A DNA stretch of 64,000 nucleotides from Lactiplantibacillus pentosus (lineage in GTDB: Bacteria; Bacillota; Bacilli; Lactobacillales; Lactobacillaceae), in contig NZ_CP032757.1 in assembly GCF_003641185.1 (NCBI RefSeq), forward strand, positions 2,480,001 to 2,544,000, written 5' to 3'. The position numbers were made by a program, and so were the translations under genes. A model generated the notes under the pieces. That model ran no database searches, was not told where the DNA came from, and saw nothing but the letters and a program-made list of their open reading frames with translations. This document shows positions 1-7,234 of the stretch, one piece after another. Within the stretch, counting starts at the first letter, position 1. Every line of letters starts with the position of its first letter.

Positions 1-1640
1 TTGATCGTGTTGCCATCTTCGTCGACGTAGTTAACCGTGACAGTTGATTGTTCTACTGGCGTTGCATCCTTAGTGTAAGTGAAGGTAACCGTGTTACCAC
101 CAGAAACAAAGGTCCCAGTTTGAGTTGCATCACCATCTAAGGTGTAACCATCGATTGCAGCGGCGTTAACACTGTAAGTCCCGCCAACTTGAGCGGCAGT
201 CCCATCAGCACCTTCAGTGTAGGTCTTAGAAGCTAAGATTGTGTTACCGTCAGCGTCGACATAGTTAACCGTTAATTGTGAAGCTTCAGTATTTTGTGAA
301 TAGACTAAGGTCAATTCAGTACCGACTTTGGTAATGTTGCCATCACTATCAGTCGTATCTGCAGCAACCGTACCAGTCAAGGCACTCGATTTAGTGGTGT
401 CTAAGGTGTAGTTGCTGAATGTTGCTGGTGTAACGGTGTAAGTGTTGTCAACATCACCTTGAACTGTGGTGTCATCAGCAATCTTATTGCCGTTTTCGTC
501 AACATAATGAACAACGACAGTTCCGGCAGCAACGGAAGTATCCATTACTTGTGTTGCGTAACTCCAAGCCTTAATTAACTGATTAGCATCGTTATTGTTA
601 GCATTCGATGATAGCTGACTAACGGCTGTAGTACCAGTAAATTCAAGTGCAGCAGCCCGACTACCAGTCGTTGCGTCATCGTTTGCCTTGAACGTGTACA
701 GAATAGTGACATAATTATCAGCATCCGTTAACTTGGTAACATCAACAGTCGCAGTTGAGGCACCCGCAGCGTAACTGGATTCCGTGCCAGATTCAGTGGC
801 ATATTCAACAGCGGTCCAAGTCCCATTACTGTTGGAACCATTTGGTGCGATTGAAACTTGACCAGAGGCGTTTGCCCAATCAAGTGCTTGGCTCTTAGTT
901 AAGCGAATGGCAACAGCATAAGTGTGACCAGCTGTAACTTTGATATCTGTCCCATCAACATTAGTCTGGATATAACCGCGAGTGTCTTGCAAAGTCCCTG
1001 AACCAGTAGAAGTTGCGGTACTTGAAAGCGTCCCAGCGTCAACGGATCCATCAGCGGTCTTATCTGCAGCTTGTGAAGCAGGTGCAGTAACGGTTGGTGC
1101 GGTCGTTGCAGCCGTAGTCGTTGCAGTTGCTGAAGAAGTTGCGGCAGCTGAAGTTGGTGTTGCAACGGCAGCTTTTACCGTACTCTTAGCTGTAACGGCG
1201 CGAGCAGTTGAAGCAGCATCACTGGCTGGTGTGGTTGCACTAGCTTGGGCTGCAGAGCTGGCAACAGTTGATGTTGCGGCTGAGCTGGCAGCACTAGTCG
1301 CAGCTGAGCTTCCTGTTGAGCTAGCAGCACTAGCAGGTGAAGTTGCAGCACTAGTATCTGAAGTAGCGTTACTCGTTGCAGATGCAGAACTGGCACCCGA
1401 AGCAGCTGCTTGATTATCTGATGAAGCACTTGTCGCATTCGAACTAGCATCACTTGCAACTTGTTCCGTGGTGGTATCGTTGTTAGCCGCGGTATCAGCA
1501 GAAGCATTAACATTAGCGAACACAAGGCCTGCAGCTAAAGCTAAAGTCGTGGCCCCAGCATAGACCCAGCGTTTGCCATCTTTATACATCTTTACCCGAT
1601 AAATTGAATCACCGGTCATTTTTTGATTATCTTTTGACAT
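1..1640 (-). CDS. KxYKxGKxW-signal, MucBP-repeat surface adhesin (3' part outside window)
   Basis: Secreted cell-surface protein, probably a mucus or host-glycan adhesin. The start ATG at 1638-1640 follows a GGAGGA site. Residues 17-25 fit the KxYKxGKxW motif (K17, Y19, K20, G22, K23, W25), followed by a hydrophobic segment and a likely cleavage after NASA near residue 48. Residues ~63-190 are almost only Ala, Ser and Thr, a typical glycosylated stalk. A non-repetitive domain covers ~193-366. Then come MucBP-type repeats of ~80 residues that start with VxYVDExGN; three are visible, the last cut by the window edge. In this signal class, export by accessory Sec and Ser/Thr glycosylation are common (family knowledge). 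A GT lies 4 kb upstream on the same strand. The anchor motif is not visible. Confidence 0.9.
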   Translation of the reverse strand, partial: MSKDNQKMTGDSIYRVKMYKDGKRWVYAGATTLALAAGLVFANVNASADTAANNDTTTEQVASDASSNATSASSDNQAAASGASSASATSNATSDTSAATSPASAASSTGSSAATSAASSAATSTVASSAAQASATTPASDAASTARAVTAKSTVKAAVATPTSAAATSSATATTTAATTAPTVTAPASQAADKTADGSVDAGTLSSTATSTGSGTLQDTRGYIQTNVDGTDIKVTAGHTYAVAIRLTKSQALDWANASGQVSIAPNGSNSNGTWTAVEYATESGTESSYAAGASTATVDVTKLTDADNYVTILYTFKANDDATTGSRAAALEFTGTTAVSQLSSNANNNDANQLIKAWSYATQVMDTSVAAGTVVVHYVDENGNKIADDTTVQGDVDNTYTVTPATFSNYTLDTTKSSALTGTVAADTTDSDGNITKVGTELTLVYSQNTEASQLTVNYVDADGNTILASKTYTEGADGTAAQVGGTYSVNAAAIDGYTLDGDATQTGTFVSGGNTVTFTYTKDATPVEQSTVTVNYVDEDGNTI

Positions 1641-1683
1641 ATGGAATCCTCCCCGAACACTCACGATTTTCCGCTCTTATGTA

Positions 1684-1721
1684 AAATGATGGGTGACAAA
1701 TCGCTTGCCAGCCCATCATCT
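1684..1721 (-). terminator. Terminator of the mini-peptide array
   Basis: ATGATGGG pairs with CCCATCAT around a 20-nt loop and is followed by TTTTAC on the minus strand. It lies 75 bp past the last mini-peptide stop and 45 bp before the adhesin start, so it separates the two units. A second imperfect inverted repeat (1733-1766, arms around ATCGT and GGTGTT) may be an operator or part of the same structure. Confidence 0.6.
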
Positions 1722-1794
1722 TAGTCGCGCTTATCGTGTTGTGTTTAATAACACCATAACGATTTTGTTGGCATTTTCAGTTATATTTAACGAA

Positions 1795-1926
1795 TTAGCC
1801 CTTGATAGCAGCGATTACGTTTAAGATAAAACTGTGTAAACCACCAAAGATGTCGTTGGAAACACTTGATGTATATGATGATGTGTGCGTACCTGGTAAA
1901 ATATGGAAATCATTGAAAAAGCTCAT
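1795..1926 (-). CDS. Mini-peptide 1 of the eight-gene array, type A (43 aa)
   Basis: Not recognised. The peptide starts MSFFNDFHILPGTHTSS and ends in an amphipathic helix-like tail (SFILNVIAAIKG). There is no signal peptide and no cysteine. An AAAGGGGAA site precedes the ATG. It is the promoter-distal member of the array, 35 bp after gene 2. The type A core is SxVSNDIFGG followed by F or L-HSF. Size, net charge and the C-terminal helix recall leaderless bacteriocins or beta-type phenol-soluble modulins, but no homology is claimed. Its upstream region differs from that of genes 3-6, so it looks like an older copy. Confidence 0.8.
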   Translation of the reverse strand: MSFFNDFHILPGTHTSSYTSSVSNDIFGGLHSFILNVIAAIKG

Positions 1927-1961
1927 GATCTATTCCCCTTTATTGTTAGTTGGTTGATTAA

Positions 1962-2093
1962 TTAGCCTTTGAATGCAGCAATCACGTTCAATACGAATTG
2001 GTAGAACGTGCCAAGTGGTTGGTTGCTTACATAACTAGTGTGTGATGAAGTATGTGTACCTGGTAAGAAGTGCAAATCTGAAAAGAAACTCAT
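1962..2093 (-). CDS. Mini-peptide 2 of the array, type B (43 aa)
   Basis: Not recognised. It shares the N-terminal block (MSFFSDLHFLPGTHTSS) with type A but then diverges to HTSYVSNQPLGTFYQF and ends VLNVIAAFKG. A GGGAGGA site lies 8 bp before the ATG. It is nearly identical to gene 8 at the other end of the array, so the two type B genes flank most type A genes. The missing NDIFGG argues against a shared double-glycine cleavage site. Confidence 0.8.
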   Translation of the reverse strand: MSFFSDLHFLPGTHTSSHTSYVSNQPLGTFYQFVLNVIAAFKG

Positions 2094-2170
2094 AATTATA
2101 TCCTCCCTCATTATTTAATTAATATCAAGATATTAATTAATAAAACAAATAATTAGTTTATCTGAACGAA

Positions 2171-2302
2171 TTAACCCTTGAAAGCAGCGATTAAGTTCAA
2201 GATGAAGCTGTGTAAACCACCGAAGATGTCGTTGGAAACACTTGAAGTGTATGATGACGTATGCGTACCTGGTAATACGTGGAAATCGTTAAAGAAACTC
2301 AT
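2171..2302 (-). CDS. Mini-peptide 3 of the array, type A (43 aa)
   Basis: Not recognised. It starts MSFFNDFHVLPGTHTSS and ends SFILNLIAAFKG. Its ribosome site, AGGAGGATACAAAC before ATG, is identical in genes 3 to 6, which points to recent tandem duplication including the 5' flank. The tail of about 14 residues alternates hydrophobic and polar residues, with Lys near the end. Confidence 0.8.
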   Translation of the reverse strand: MSFFNDFHVLPGTHTSSYTSSVSNDIFGGLHSFILNLIAAFKG

Positions 2303-2328
2303 GTTTGTATCCTCCTATGATTGTGTGA

Positions 2329-2460
2329 TTACTTCTTGAAAGCAGCGATCAAGTTCAAAACGAAACTGTGGAAACCACCAAAGATGTCGTTTGAAACACT
2401 TGAAGTATATGATGACGTATGGGTACCTGGTAATACGTGGAAATCGTTAAAGAAACTCAT
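2329..2460 (-). CDS. Mini-peptide 4 of the array, type A (43 aa)
   Basis: Not recognised. It is close to gene 3 (GGFHSFVLNLIAAFKK at the end). It lies 26 bp from gene 3 and 29 bp from gene 5, with the same AGGAGGATACAAAC ribosome site. Together with genes 3, 5 and 6 it forms the most homogeneous block of the array. Confidence 0.8.
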   Translation of the reverse strand: MSFFNDFHVLPGTHTSSYTSSVSNDIFGGFHSFVLNLIAAFKK

Positions 2461-2489
2461 GTTTGTATCCTCCTATAAATTGACTGTGA

Positions 2490-2633
2490 TTATTTGCTGA
2501 ATAAGCTCTTGATTGCTGGAATCAAGTTTAAGATGAAACTGTGGAAACCACCAAAGATGTCGTTTGAAACACTTGAAGTATATGATGACGTATGGGTACC
2601 TGGTAATACGTGGAAATCGTTAAAGAAACTCAT
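2490..2633 (-). CDS. Mini-peptide 5 of the array, type A-long (47 aa)
   Basis: Not recognised. The first 36 residues match gene 4, but the tail is longer: NLIPAIKSLFSK. The proline and the extra SLFSK change the C-terminal helix. The protein is identical to that of gene 6, with only silent differences in DNA, so the pair is a very recent duplication or is kept identical by gene conversion. Confidence 0.8.
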   Translation of the reverse strand: MSFFNDFHVLPGTHTSSYTSSVSNDIFGGFHSFILNLIPAIKSLFSK

Positions 2634-2662
2634 GTTTGTATCCTCCTATAAATTGACTGTGA

Positions 2663-2806
2663 TTATTTGCTGAATAAGCTCTTGATTGCTGGAATCAAGT
2701 TTAAGATGAAGCTGTGGAAACCACCAAAGATGTCGTTTGAAACACTTGATGTGTATGATGACGTATGCGTACCTGGTAATACGTGGAAATCGTTAAAGAA
2801 ACTCAT
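2663..2806 (-). CDS. Mini-peptide 6 of the array, type A-long (47 aa)
   Basis: Not recognised. It encodes the same protein as gene 5. The silent changes sit near the TSSYTSS codons and the helix start. The spacing to gene 5 (29 bp) and the ribosome site match the rest of the block. Confidence 0.8.
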   Translation of the reverse strand: MSFFNDFHVLPGTHTSSYTSSVSNDIFGGFHSFILNLIPAIKSLFSK

Positions 2807-2833
2807 GTTTGTATCCTCCTAAATTGGCTGTGA

Positions 2834-2977
2834 TTATTTGCTGAACAAACTCTTGATTGCTGGAATCAAGTTTAAGATGAAGCTGTGGAAGCCACCAAAA
2901 ATGTCATTGGAAACACTTGAAGTGTATGATGACGTGTGGGTTCCTGGTAAGAAGTGCAAATCAGTAAAGAAACTCAT
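2834..2977 (-). CDS. Mini-peptide 7 of the array, type A-long (47 aa)
   Basis: Not recognised. It combines a type B-like N-terminus (MSFFTDLHFLPGTHTSS) with the type A-long body and tail (NDIFGG ... IPAIKSLFSK), so it looks like a recombinant between the two types. The ribosome site is AAAGGAGGAG. A 165-bp spacer separates it from gene 8. Confidence 0.8.
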   Translation of the reverse strand: MSFFTDLHFLPGTHTSSYTSSVSNDIFGGFHSFILNLIPAIKSLFSK

Positions 2978-3142
2978 GAATAACTCCTCCTTTGTCGTTA
3001 ATAATTAAATCCTCAGGCCTTCCCAAACATGTGAAGAGCTTGATTAATGGAAACAAATTAAGGTTGGCAATCAATCGGTAAAGCCGTTTAAAAATCAAAC
3101 TACTTGATTATCAGTTTGAATCGCGACCCGTTCAGAATTGAA

Positions 3143-3274
3143 CTAACCTTTGATTGCGGCGATCACGTTCAATACGAATTGATAGAACGTCCCAAGTGGT
3201 TGGTTGCTAACATAACTCGTATGTGATGACGTGTGGGTTCCAGGTAAGAAATGTAAATCACTGAAGAAACTCAT
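3143..3274 (-). CDS. Mini-peptide 8 of the array, type B, promoter-proximal (43 aa)
   Basis: Not recognised. It matches gene 2 except that the tail ends AAIKG instead of AAFKG. It is the first gene of the array on the minus strand, with TAAGGAGGATATAACC before the ATG. No signal peptide is visible. The 165 bp between this gene and gene 7 is AT-rich and shows no further copy, so it may hold a second promoter or a processing site. Confidence 0.8.
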   Translation of the reverse strand: MSFFSDLHFLPGTHTSSHTSYVSNQPLGTFYQFVLNVIAAIKG

Positions 3275-3540
3275 GGTTATATCCTCCTTATGAAATTTAC
3301 AAATCATCCGTTGATCAGCAATCGATAATCAGTAATTTAATTTAATCTGTTAAATAACTAATATCGATTACTAATGCGAATGTGAAACAAGTAACCTTGT
3401 TTACGGTTTAAATCTTAACCAATTCTCCCCACAATCGTCAATAAAAATTCTAATATTTGAACAAATACAGGCCGATATCATATTCAATCAGTAAATGTGC
3501 ATACTATAGACTACTTACGCGTTTCATTAACCCCCTCAAA
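3275..3540 (-). promoter_or_regulatory. Upstream region of the mini-peptide array with candidate promoter
   Basis: AT-rich non-coding region. A candidate promoter is TTGACG (3436-3441) and TAAGAT (3412-3417) with an 18-bp spacer, leaving a 5' leader of ~130 nt. Between promoter and gene lie several overlapping short repeats around ATCGAT, including the 17-mer at 3316-3332. The promoter match is moderate. Confidence 0.4.
3316..3332. repeat. 17-bp repeat CAGCAATCGATAATCAG, copy 1
   Basis: An exact second copy lies at 3877-3893, at the 3' end of the ABC-exporter operon. In that copy the flanks extend the symmetry (TCACAGC ... GCTGTGA). One copy sits in the leader of the mini-peptide array, so a shared DNA-binding protein is possible. 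Confidence 0.5.
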
Positions 3541-3828
3541 ATTGTCTCAATATCAATATATTTTATATTCTTCCAATATTAGCAACCATCTCAGAAAGCG
3601 GTTAAACCGTTGATAATACTGTAATTCGTTCAACTGGCGAACCCCCGTCAGGTGTCGTTAGTTTCCGATTTTCGGCCAGACCAGATCGATTTTTTGAACC
3701 AAAATTTTGATTATAAAAGTGCCGAATTTGACGATATTATTAAAATTATTAATACTTTTGACGATTTTCCTTCACATTTTTGTGAAACGTCAATCCATCG
3801 CTATCCAGTACAATACATGAAAATCAGT
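3541..3828. other. Gene-poor spacer
   Basis: Lies between the mini-peptide promoter and the exporter terminator. It holds one open frame on the plus strand (GTG at 3652) with no ribosome site, whose 3' part overlaps the terminator hairpin; I do not treat it as a gene. The 5' part is acidic and could be a gene remnant. Nothing else is recognisable. Confidence 0.4.
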
Positions 3829-3868
3829 AAAAAAAGTGGTTATTGCACTGTTCGTACAATAACCACTT
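3829..3868 (-). terminator. Terminator of the ABC/glycosyltransferase operon
   Basis: An 11-bp perfect stem (AGTGGTTATTG with CAATAACCACT) with an 11-nt loop, followed by seven T on the minus strand, 36 bp past the exporter stop codon. Confidence 0.8.
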
Positions 3869-3876
3869 ACTAATCA

Positions 3877-3893
3877 CAGCAATCGATAATCAG
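3877..3893. repeat. 17-bp repeat CAGCAATCGATAATCAG, copy 2
   Basis: Identical to 3316-3332. Here it is framed by TCACAGC and GCTGTGA and lies just before the end of the exporter gene. Confidence 0.5.
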
Positions 3894-3904
3894 CTGTGAC
3901 GAAT

Positions 3905-5668
3905 TTAACCATGTTGATACTGTAACCGATAAAAATCACGATAACGGTCATGCGTTGCGAGTAACGTGTTATGGTCCCCGTCACCTGTAATCCGGCCATC
4001 CTCCATGAAGAGAATCCGTGGGTAGGCTTCAATCTGATTCAAACGGTGGACGATCGTAATCGTCGTCAAATCTGCGGGCAAGGTTGCCAGTAGTTGCGTG
4101 ACCCGTTCTTGGTTCTGATTATCCAGACTAGCAGTCGCTTCATCCAAAATCAGCAGGGATGGTTCGCGAACCAGTGCCCGGACGATGGCGAGCCGTTGTC
4201 GTTGCCCACCAGAGACGTTCAAGCCCCGTTCACCGACATCCGTATCCAGGCCAGCCGATAGTTCTGCTAGCCAGTCTGCTAAACCGACCTGCGCCAACAA
4301 GTCACTGAGACGTTCATCTGAGACGGCTTGGGTCGAACCGAGCAATAAATTATCCCGAATCGTCCCCGGCATCAAGTCAACTTCTTGACTGACATAGCCG
4401 ATCCGGTCCCGAATCGACGGCACCGTATAGCTCGTCATTGCCTGACCATTAACGTTCAGCTCCCCGCGCGTTGGGATGTAGTAGGATTCGAGCAGCGAAA
4501 CCAGGGTCGTCTTCCCGCTCCCACTTTCGCCAATCAACGCGATTCGTTCCCCACGTTGAATTTGCATGTCAATATCCTTGAGGACTGGTTTATCCGGTTC
4601 ATAGCCAAAGTCAACGTGATCAAAATCAATCGTGTTGATCGACGTCAGTGTTTCACCGCTGAGCCGCTTATCTTCGACCGGACTATCCAAAATGTTGTCG
4701 ATCCGTTCCGTGGCTCCGACAGTCTGTTGTAAGGCCGTCACTAAACCAGTAACACTACTGAGCGGCGAAATCATTTGCACAGCGTACATTAGAAACGCCA
4801 CTAAACTCCCAATCGTCAACGCGTTAGTTTGGACTAAAATCCCACCATACACGATGATGATGAAGATGGCAGCCAGTAACATGATGTTCAAAACGGGGTT
4901 CAGCACCGAAATCAATTTGATTTGGCGAACGCTAAAGCCCTTGATACGGTCAACTTGGTCTTTCCCCTGTTGTTTGAGGGCTTTTTCAGCAACCATCGCC
5001 TTGACCAACCGGTTCTGACCAATCATCTGGACGGCCGCGCTATTCAAATTGGCCGTTTCCTTTTGAATCGCCTTTGAAATTCGGGCTAAGACTTGGCCCA
5101 TCGGCACGATAATCACGGCCATTAGTGGTACCACAATCAAAATAATAATCGTTAAACGGAAATTCAATAGTAACATCAACGTTAACGAGCCAACAATCGA
5201 GATGATCCCGTTGATGGCGTTCGAGAACTGGCTGGAAATCAATTCAAAAATCGTGGACGTATCATTGACGACCCGACTTGAGAGCTCCCCCGTTCGGTTG
5301 CGGTCAAAGTACGGAATCGGTAAATCAACGATGTGTTGCCAGAGCGCACTCCGCAACGTTGAGACGGCGTCGACCCCCGTATAACTGAGCAAAAAGCTCG
5401 AAGCGACACTGGCGAATAGTTGGACCACGATAACGACCGCCAGTTTGCTCAGTAATTGTCCCGAGGTCCCGTGATTGAAGGCATCAATAAATTCCTTCAA
5501 CATCAACGTGATGCCCAGGCTACAAATCGTCGCCACAAACGACAGCAGGATACCGACGATAAATAGGCCTTTCTTCGGGTGCGCGTGTGTCATGATCAGC
5601 CGCAGTAAGTCGCGCGTGCCATACTTGGCCGGCTTTTGCTTAGCCGATGACGTGATAGGCGTTTCCAT
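3905..5668 (-). CDS. ABC exporter, fused membrane and ATPase domains (MdlB/BmrA type)
   Basis: Half-transporter of 587 residues that acts as a dimer in the membrane and exports a lipid, drug or peptide. The N-terminal ~320 residues hold six hydrophobic segments. The ATPase domain has Walker A GESGSGKTT (~380), signature NVSGGQRQR (~486), Walker B LLILDEATASLD (~508) and the switch His in TIVHRL (~541). There is no N-terminal C39 peptidase, so it does not cleave double-glycine leaders. It overlaps the end of the glycosyltransferase gene by 29 bp, so the two are translated together. It sits directly upstream of the mini-peptide array, and export of those peptides is a guess from position only. 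Confidence 0.9.
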   Translation of the reverse strand: METPITSSAKQKPAKYGTRDLLRLIMTHAHPKKGLFIVGILLSFVATICSLGITLMLKEFIDAFNHGTSGQLLSKLAVVIVVQLFASVASSFLLSYTGVDAVSTLRSALWQHIVDLPIPYFDRNRTGELSSRVVNDTSTIFELISSQFSNAINGIISIVGSLTLMLLLNFRLTIIILIVVPLMAVIIVPMGQVLARISKAIQKETANLNSAAVQMIGQNRLVKAMVAEKALKQQGKDQVDRIKGFSVRQIKLISVLNPVLNIMLLAAIFIIIVYGGILVQTNALTIGSLVAFLMYAVQMISPLSSVTGLVTALQQTVGATERIDNILDSPVEDKRLSGETLTSINTIDFDHVDFGYEPDKPVLKDIDMQIQRGERIALIGESGSGKTTLVSLLESYYIPTRGELNVNGQAMTSYTVPSIRDRIGYVSQEVDLMPGTIRDNLLLGSTQAVSDERLSDLLAQVGLADWLAELSAGLDTDVGERGLNVSGGQRQRLAIVRALVREPSLLILDEATASLDNQNQERVTQLLATLPADLTTITIVHRLNQIEAYPRILFMEDGRITGDGDHNTLLATHDRYRDFYRLQYQHG

Positions 5669-7217
5669 TAGTTGTAACTCCCCTCATTGCTTGAATATCT
5701 GGCTGAATCACATGGTCATTCCACCGTTGCCAAATCATCGCCTCCGAGAAGCGACTACTGTTGCCATAAGCGTGTTCACTCATTTGTGCGAGCTTGGCTG
5801 GATGCTGCAAAAGCTCCAGGATGACCTTGCCTAACTCGACCAAGTTGTTCGGTGTAATCAGTCGGCCATTGACACCGTCTTGAATCATGGTCGATGGCCC
5901 ATACTTGATGTCATACGACACCACGGGCACCCCATGGCTCAGACCCTCTAAGATACCGAGGTTAAAGCCTTCATATTGGCTCGTGAGCACCATCAATTGA
6001 GCCGTATTATAGATTGGCTCCAGGTCGGCTTCAAAGCCCTTAAACGTGATAAATGACTGCCACTGTTGTGAACTGACTAGCGCCCGCAAGCGATTTTCTT
6101 CTTTAAACCCGGTCCACGAATCACCGTAGCCGTAGATGTCTAACGTCACATTCGGCTGCTTTTCATGAACGTAAGCGACCGCCTTGATCAACTGTTCTAG
6201 GTTCTTTTCAGCTGAAAGTCGGGCCACCGCAATGACTTTGCCATCAATTCGCGTCTTAAAGTCGACGGGTTTGGATGCTAATTGTTCATCGCTAACGCTA
6301 CCGACCGGAATCGCAATCGTCGGAATGACGTTGTGGATATGATTGGTCATATCATCGCACTCATCCTGCGTCGACATGATCAGCCCAGACATCTGGCTCG
6401 CATGATCTAAGCCAATCTGGGTATACGGCACGATTGGTGAATTGACGACGTCCAAAGGATCCAACGTGAAGTTACTGTGCAAAAATTCATACTTGCGCGC
6501 TGCCGTCGTCATTTTAACGATTGGATTCATCCCGGCATCGCTGCGGTCGACGATCATGGTGCCGTGGCCGCCGTATTCCGTATTCAACGCGTCGAGGAAG
6601 AATGCGGTCAGTTGATCCCAGTCTTCAAATTCGTAATTTTGACCGTGATAATTCAACAGACGTTGGTGCGTCGCGACGGGTTGTTGCTTGGCATTCGGCC
6701 GGAAGAACGTCTCTAACACGGGCTGCTGTTGCAAATTGCAGTGTTGTTCCAAGACGATGTTCTGATGTTCATCAAAATATTGCGCCACCGTCAAGAAGCC
6801 CCGCGTATCATAGTAATCGCGCCGACTGACCGCCCCTTGCGGATTAAAAATGTCGACGTAATCTAGATAGCCGTCATTGTTGAGCATCAATGCTTTTTGC
6901 CGTTGTTCGCGCTGAATCACGTCAAATTCATTGGGGCTGACCCGTTCCAAGGTCTCTCCAGTGACCCGCGGATAGTTGGCCGCCGTTAACGGTTCCCCCT
7001 CATAATCAGTGGTACCTTGGAAATAATCGTACATGTTCACTTGAAACTCATCATCATAACCAATTTTTTTCATATTCTGATGCAAGTCGCGTACAAAGTT
7101 CCGGGTGACGATCAGTGCCGGGACCCGATGCTTCGTAAACAACTTTTGCCGCTGAATCATCGCCAATTCAATGGCCGATGGCAGCGAATCAATTTTACTC
7201 GTAATAAAGAAATACAT
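5640..7217 (-). CDS. GT4-family glycosyltransferase, TagE/GtfA-like
   Basis: Retaining glycosyltransferase of 525 residues, cytoplasmic or membrane-associated. The C-terminal half carries the GT4 donor-site block (EGFNLGILEGLSHGVPVVSYD) with the two Glu of the EX7E motif, followed by YGPSTMIQDGVNGRL. The N-terminal half resembles the large acceptor domain of poly(glycerol-phosphate) glucosyltransferases and of accessory-Sec GtfA. Likely substrates are wall teichoic acid or Ser/Thr-rich adhesins such as the KxYKxGKxW protein at the window start; the sequence does not decide between them. The ATG follows GGCGGAGTGA. The gene lies 17 bp after the MacB-like gene in the same operon. Confidence 0.85.
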   Translation of the reverse strand: MYFFITSKIDSLPSAIELAMIQRQKLFTKHRVPALIVTRNFVRDLHQNMKKIGYDDEFQVNMYDYFQGTTDYEGEPLTAANYPRVTGETLERVSPNEFDVIQREQRQKALMLNNDGYLDYVDIFNPQGAVSRRDYYDTRGFLTVAQYFDEHQNIVLEQHCNLQQQPVLETFFRPNAKQQPVATHQRLLNYHGQNYEFEDWDQLTAFFLDALNTEYGGHGTMIVDRSDAGMNPIVKMTTAARKYEFLHSNFTLDPLDVVNSPIVPYTQIGLDHASQMSGLIMSTQDECDDMTNHIHNVIPTIAIPVGSVSDEQLASKPVDFKTRIDGKVIAVARLSAEKNLEQLIKAVAYVHEKQPNVTLDIYGYGDSWTGFKEENRLRALVSSQQWQSFITFKGFEADLEPIYNTAQLMVLTSQYEGFNLGILEGLSHGVPVVSYDIKYGPSTMIQDGVNGRLITPNNLVELGKVILELLQHPAKLAQMSEHAYGNSSRFSEAMIWQRWNDHVIQPDIQAMRGVTTNGNAYHVIG

Positions 7218-7234
7218 TCACTCCGCCCCCACTT

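Noticed and set aside
982..1413. Plus-strand Ala/Val-rich open frame opposite the adhesin
   Set aside because: Mirror of the Ala/Ser-rich stalk codons; no ribosome site.
1795..3274. NDIFGG as a double-glycine leader cleavage site in the mini-peptides
   Set aside because: Type B peptides lack it, the usual upstream leader residues are missing, and the neighbouring exporter has no C39 peptidase domain.
3652..3873. 73-codon plus-strand frame between the exporter and the peptide array
   Set aside because: GTG start without ribosome site; its 3' third is the exporter terminator hairpin. Could be a remnant.
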